A stretch of 15,646 bases of DNA from Actinomycetes bacterium (GTDB lineage Bacteria; Actinomycetota; Acidimicrobiia; Acidimicrobiales; RAAP-2). Shown here in pieces: positions 13,504-15,646 of this stretch (position 1 is its first letter; every line of letters starts with the position of its first letter). The DNA is taken from contig JAJZFO010000316.1 in assembly GCA_021805305.1 (NCBI GenBank), positions 1-15,646 of the forward strand, read 5' to 3'. The position numbers and the translations under genes were made by a program. Under the pieces are notes generated by a model, which was not told the DNA's origin, did no database searches, and saw only the letters and a list, made by a program, of their open reading frames with translations.

Positions 13504-14786
13504 CCCTTGTTGGCCAGCTGAAATGACTGGGCGCGCGAGCGCAGGCGGAAGATCTCGGTGATGAGGACGGGACTGGCGACGAAGAGGACGACCACCGACT
13601 GGATGATGGTCGCGAGGTCCAGGGGAATCCCGGTGGCCGCCTGCATGGCGCGCCCGCCGACGCCCAGGGCGGCGAAGAGGAGCGACCCCCAGACGATCCC
13701 CACGGGCTGCAGACGCCCGAGCAGGGCGATGGTGATCGCCGTGAAGCCGATCCCCGCCGAGCCGATGAGGAAGCCGCCGTCGATGTAGTGCGTGGTGCTG
13801 GCCGCTTGGACCACGCCGGCGAGTCCGGCCAAGCCACCCGAGACCAGGAAGACGGCGAGCACGATGGTCTTGGGATTGATGCCCGAGGCGCGCGCGGCGT
13901 GGGGGTTGGCCCCGGTGACCCGGAAGTCGAAGCCGAGCGAGGAGCGCTTGAGGAACCAGACGGCGAAGACGACCACCGCGGCGGCGACGAAGATCCCGTA
14001 GCTGACGCGCAAACCCGACTTGGTCCCGAAGAGGGGGTTGAGGGTGGCGGTCGAATCAAAGTTGCGCGAAATGTCATTGGACTGACCCGGTAGCTGCAAC
14101 GCCGTCGAGGTCAACGCGTAGATCAGAATCGCGTTGATCACGTAGTTGAACATCAGGGTCACGATCACCTCGTGCGCGCCGGTGTAGGCCTTGAGGGCCC
14201 CGGGCACCAGGCCGCACACCGCGCCGCCCACGACGCCCGCCACCAGGGTGAGGGGGAGGTGCCAGATCATCGGCAGGTGGATCATGGAGGCGACCGCGGT
14301 GCCGACGATGGCCCCCAGGATCGCCTGGCCGTTGGCGCCGATGTTGAAGATGCCGGTTTGAAAGGCGATGCCCACGCCGATGCTGGCGATGACCAGGGGG
14401 GTGGCGTAGGTCAGGGTCTCCGACAGGGGCGTGAGGGTCTGGCTCCAGCCGTGACCGGTGGTGATCGCGTGAACGAACAACGTGGGGTCGAGGATCGAGC
14501 CGGTCACCATGGCGCGGTAGGCGGCGGCCACGGTGTCGAACGTCAATTTGAGGGTGCCGGCGAACGAGCCCACGTGGTGAAAACTGTGCCGCCACGAATC
14601 GAGCACCGGCGCCGAGGTCACCGTGATGATCACCGCGCCAATCACGACGCCCAGGATGAGCGCCAGGACCGTCAAGGTGACGGGACTGGTGGCGTTGTAG
14701 CGGGCCCACCAGTTGTGGCGAGGGGGCGTCGTCGCGGGTGGGGCCGGACTCGGCGAGGGGGTCGGGGTGGTGCTGAGCTCAGACAT
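13491..14786 (-). CDS. Nucleoside ABC importer permease, NupP/BmpA-system type
   Basis: Inner-membrane permease of 431 aa. A Ser/Thr/Pro-rich cytoplasmic leader (4-23) precedes a first helix (36-56) and then a long extracytoplasmic stretch. AFQTGIFNIGANGQ (141-154) and GAHEVIVTLMFNYV (203-216) are the hallmark motifs of this permease class, and RSSLGFDFRVTGANPHAARA (281-300) is the ATPase-coupling segment. The start is ATG 14786, which overlaps the ATPase stop in ATGTCTGA; the longer open frame to 14987 only shadows the ATPase. It pairs with the following permease to form the heteromeric channel. Nucleoside, rather than sugar or amino-acid, transport follows from the motifs and the surrounding salvage genes. 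Confidence 0.9.
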   Translation of the reverse strand: MSELSTTPTPSPSPAPPATTPPRHNWWARYNATSPVTLTVLALILGVVIGAVIITVTSAPVLDSWRHSFHHVGSFAGTLKLTFDTVAAAYRAMVTGSILDPTLFVHAITTGHGWSQTLTPLSETLTYATPLVIASIGVGIAFQTGIFNIGANGQAILGAIVGTAVASMIHLPMIWHLPLTLVAGVVGGAVCGLVPGALKAYTGAHEVIVTLMFNYVINAILIYALTSTALQLPGQSNDISRNFDSTATLNPLFGTKSGLRVSYGIFVAAAVVVFAVWFLKRSSLGFDFRVTGANPHAARASGINPKTIVLAVFLVSGGLAGLAGVVQAASTTHYIDGGFLIGSAGIGFTAITIALLGRLQPVGIVWGSLLFAALGVGGRAMQAATGIPLDLATIIQSVVVLFVASPVLITEIFRLRSRAQSFQLANKGWGS

Positions 14787-15646
14787 GGGTCCCCGCGCCC
14801 GAACCCGCCATGAGGAGGCCGATGTCCTCGCGACTGGTGGAGGGGTCGACGATACCGGTGATGCGCCCCGCGTACATGACGGCGATGCGGTCGCCCAGGG
14901 CCACGACCTCGTCGAGTTCGGAGGAGATGATGAAGACGCCGAGGCCCTCGTTACGCTGATTGACGATCTGGCGGTGGACGTACTCAATGGAACCGACGTC
15001 GAGTCCGCGGGTCGGCTGCGAGGCCATGAAGCACGAGAGGGGACGCGAGAGTTCGCGGGCGACGATGACCTTCTGCTGGTTCCCCCCCGAGAGGGAGCTC
15101 GCCGCGGCCGCGACGCCGGTGGTGCGGATGTCGAATCGTTCGACCAGGGCCGTGGCGTTGGTGTCGACGGCGCCCAGGTTTCGCGTACCGCGGCGCGCGA
15201 AGGGGGCCCGACGCGGGGTGTTGAGGACGAGGTTGTCCGCCACGCTCATGGAGAGGACGAGGCCGTCGCGTTGACGGTCCTCGGGGACGTGTCCGAGACC
15301 CGCGTCCAGGATCGCGCGCGGCGAGCGGTTGGTGATGTCGCGTCCGTGCAGGGAGATCGTCCCGGATTCGACGCGACGAAGGCCGGCGATCGCCTCGGCG
15401 AGCTCGGTCTGGCCGTTACCCTGCACGCCCGCCAGCGCGACGATCTCGCCGGCGTGCACGTTGAGCGAGACCCCGTTGACCACGGCGAGTCCCCGGTCGT
15501 CGCGCACGACGACGTCGCGCAGTTCGAGGACCACGTCGCCGGGGGCCGTGGACTCCTTGCGCACCGTCAGGTTCACTTCACGGCCCACCATGAGTGCGGC
15601 GAGTTCGTTCTCGGATTCGCTGGGCGGCACCGACTCGATGACGCGA
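14779..15646 (-). CDS. Nucleoside ABC importer ATPase, C-terminal nucleotide-binding domain (N-terminal part outside window)
   Basis: Two-domain ATPase of the ribose/NupO kind, cut by the window edge. The frame is open to base 15646, and the first visible residues are the end of domain 1 (ELAALMVGREV). Domain 2 shows a degenerate Walker A, GVQGNGQTEL (about 15429-15400), with no P-loop lysine. It then has the signature LSGGNQQK (15093-15070) and a Walker B region reading ASQPTRGLD, with Gln where the catalytic Glu normally stands. I recall this pattern for the second domain of NupO/YufO-like ATPases, where domain 1 holds the competent site. It energises the two downstream permeases, to which it is translationally coupled. 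A BmpA-like binding lipoprotein is expected further upstream. Confidence 0.9.
   Translation of the reverse strand, partial: RVIESVPPSESENELAALMVGREVNLTVRKESTAPGDVVLELRDVVVRDDRGLAVVNGVSLNVHAGEIVALAGVQGNGQTELAEAIAGLRRVESGTISLHGRDITNRSPRAILDAGLGHVPEDRQRDGLVLSMSVADNLVLNTPRRAPFARRGTRNLGAVDTNATALVERFDIRTTGVAAAASSLSGGNQQKVIVARELSRPLSCFMASQPTRGLDVGSIEYVHRQIVNQRNEGLGVFIISSELDEVVALGDRIAVMYAGRITGIVDPSTSREDIGLLMAGSGAGTHV

Noticed and set aside
11594..14077. 827-aa open frame on the minus strand across psuK and both permeases
   Set aside because: It is Arg/Pro/Gly-rich low-complexity protein, antisense to psuK and out of frame with the convincing permeases. High GC makes such long shadow frames common.
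14787..14987. Upstream extension of the NupP-like permease
   Set aside because: It reads Ser/Arg-rich sequence out of frame through the ATPase gene. ATG 14786 gives a normal leader and a coupled overlap.

Overview
The window is a dense nucleoside-salvage island from a very GC-rich bacterium. Protein similarity recalled from memory, the GTG starts, the 4-nt start/stop overlaps and the actinobacterial-type Cdd, Add and NupP/NupQ proteins point to Actinomycetota. No rRNA or tRNA is present to place it further. Fifteen protein-coding genes cover almost every base: the longest gap is 66 nt. No mobile element, CRISPR array, RNA gene or long repeat was seen.

Left block, plus strand (1-6839). It holds the 3' end of deoC, a catalytic aldehyde dehydrogenase, a second truncated aldehyde-dehydrogenase-like gene, a trimeric-type purine nucleoside phosphorylase, a phosphohexomutase/phosphopentomutase and, after a 66-nt gap, an APC-family permease. 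The first five are overlapped or 1 nt apart and form one operon. The inferred route is: purine (deoxy)nucleoside + Pi to (deoxy)ribose-1-P (PNP), to (deoxy)ribose-5-P (mutase), to glyceraldehyde-3-P + acetaldehyde (DeoC), with acetaldehyde oxidised by the dehydrogenase pair.

Middle block, minus strand (10315 down to 6819). It holds a small cation-efflux-like membrane protein, cytidine deaminase, thymidine/pyrimidine phosphorylase and adenosine deaminase. These supply the deamination and pyrimidine phosphorolysis steps that feed the same mutase/aldolase route. The last gene converges on the APC permease with a 21-bp 3' overlap.

Right block. A divergent 58-bp region starts psuG-psuK on the plus strand (10374-12196), for pseudouridine breakdown to uracil + ribose-5-P. 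It converges, with a 4-bp overlap, on a minus-strand ABC importer operon (15646 down to 12193: C-terminal half of a double ATPase, then two permeases) of the BmpA/NupOPQ nucleoside type. The importer would supply the nucleosides used by the other genes. Its substrate-binding lipoprotein and the rest of the ATPase are probably just outside the window.

The two points most worth a second look are the aldehyde dehydrogenase pair, which looks like an ALDH16 enzyme split into two overlapping genes, and a repeated TAnnnT box placed 6-9 nt before the start codons of four genes that lack a Shine-Dalgarno site, which suggests leaderless transcripts.
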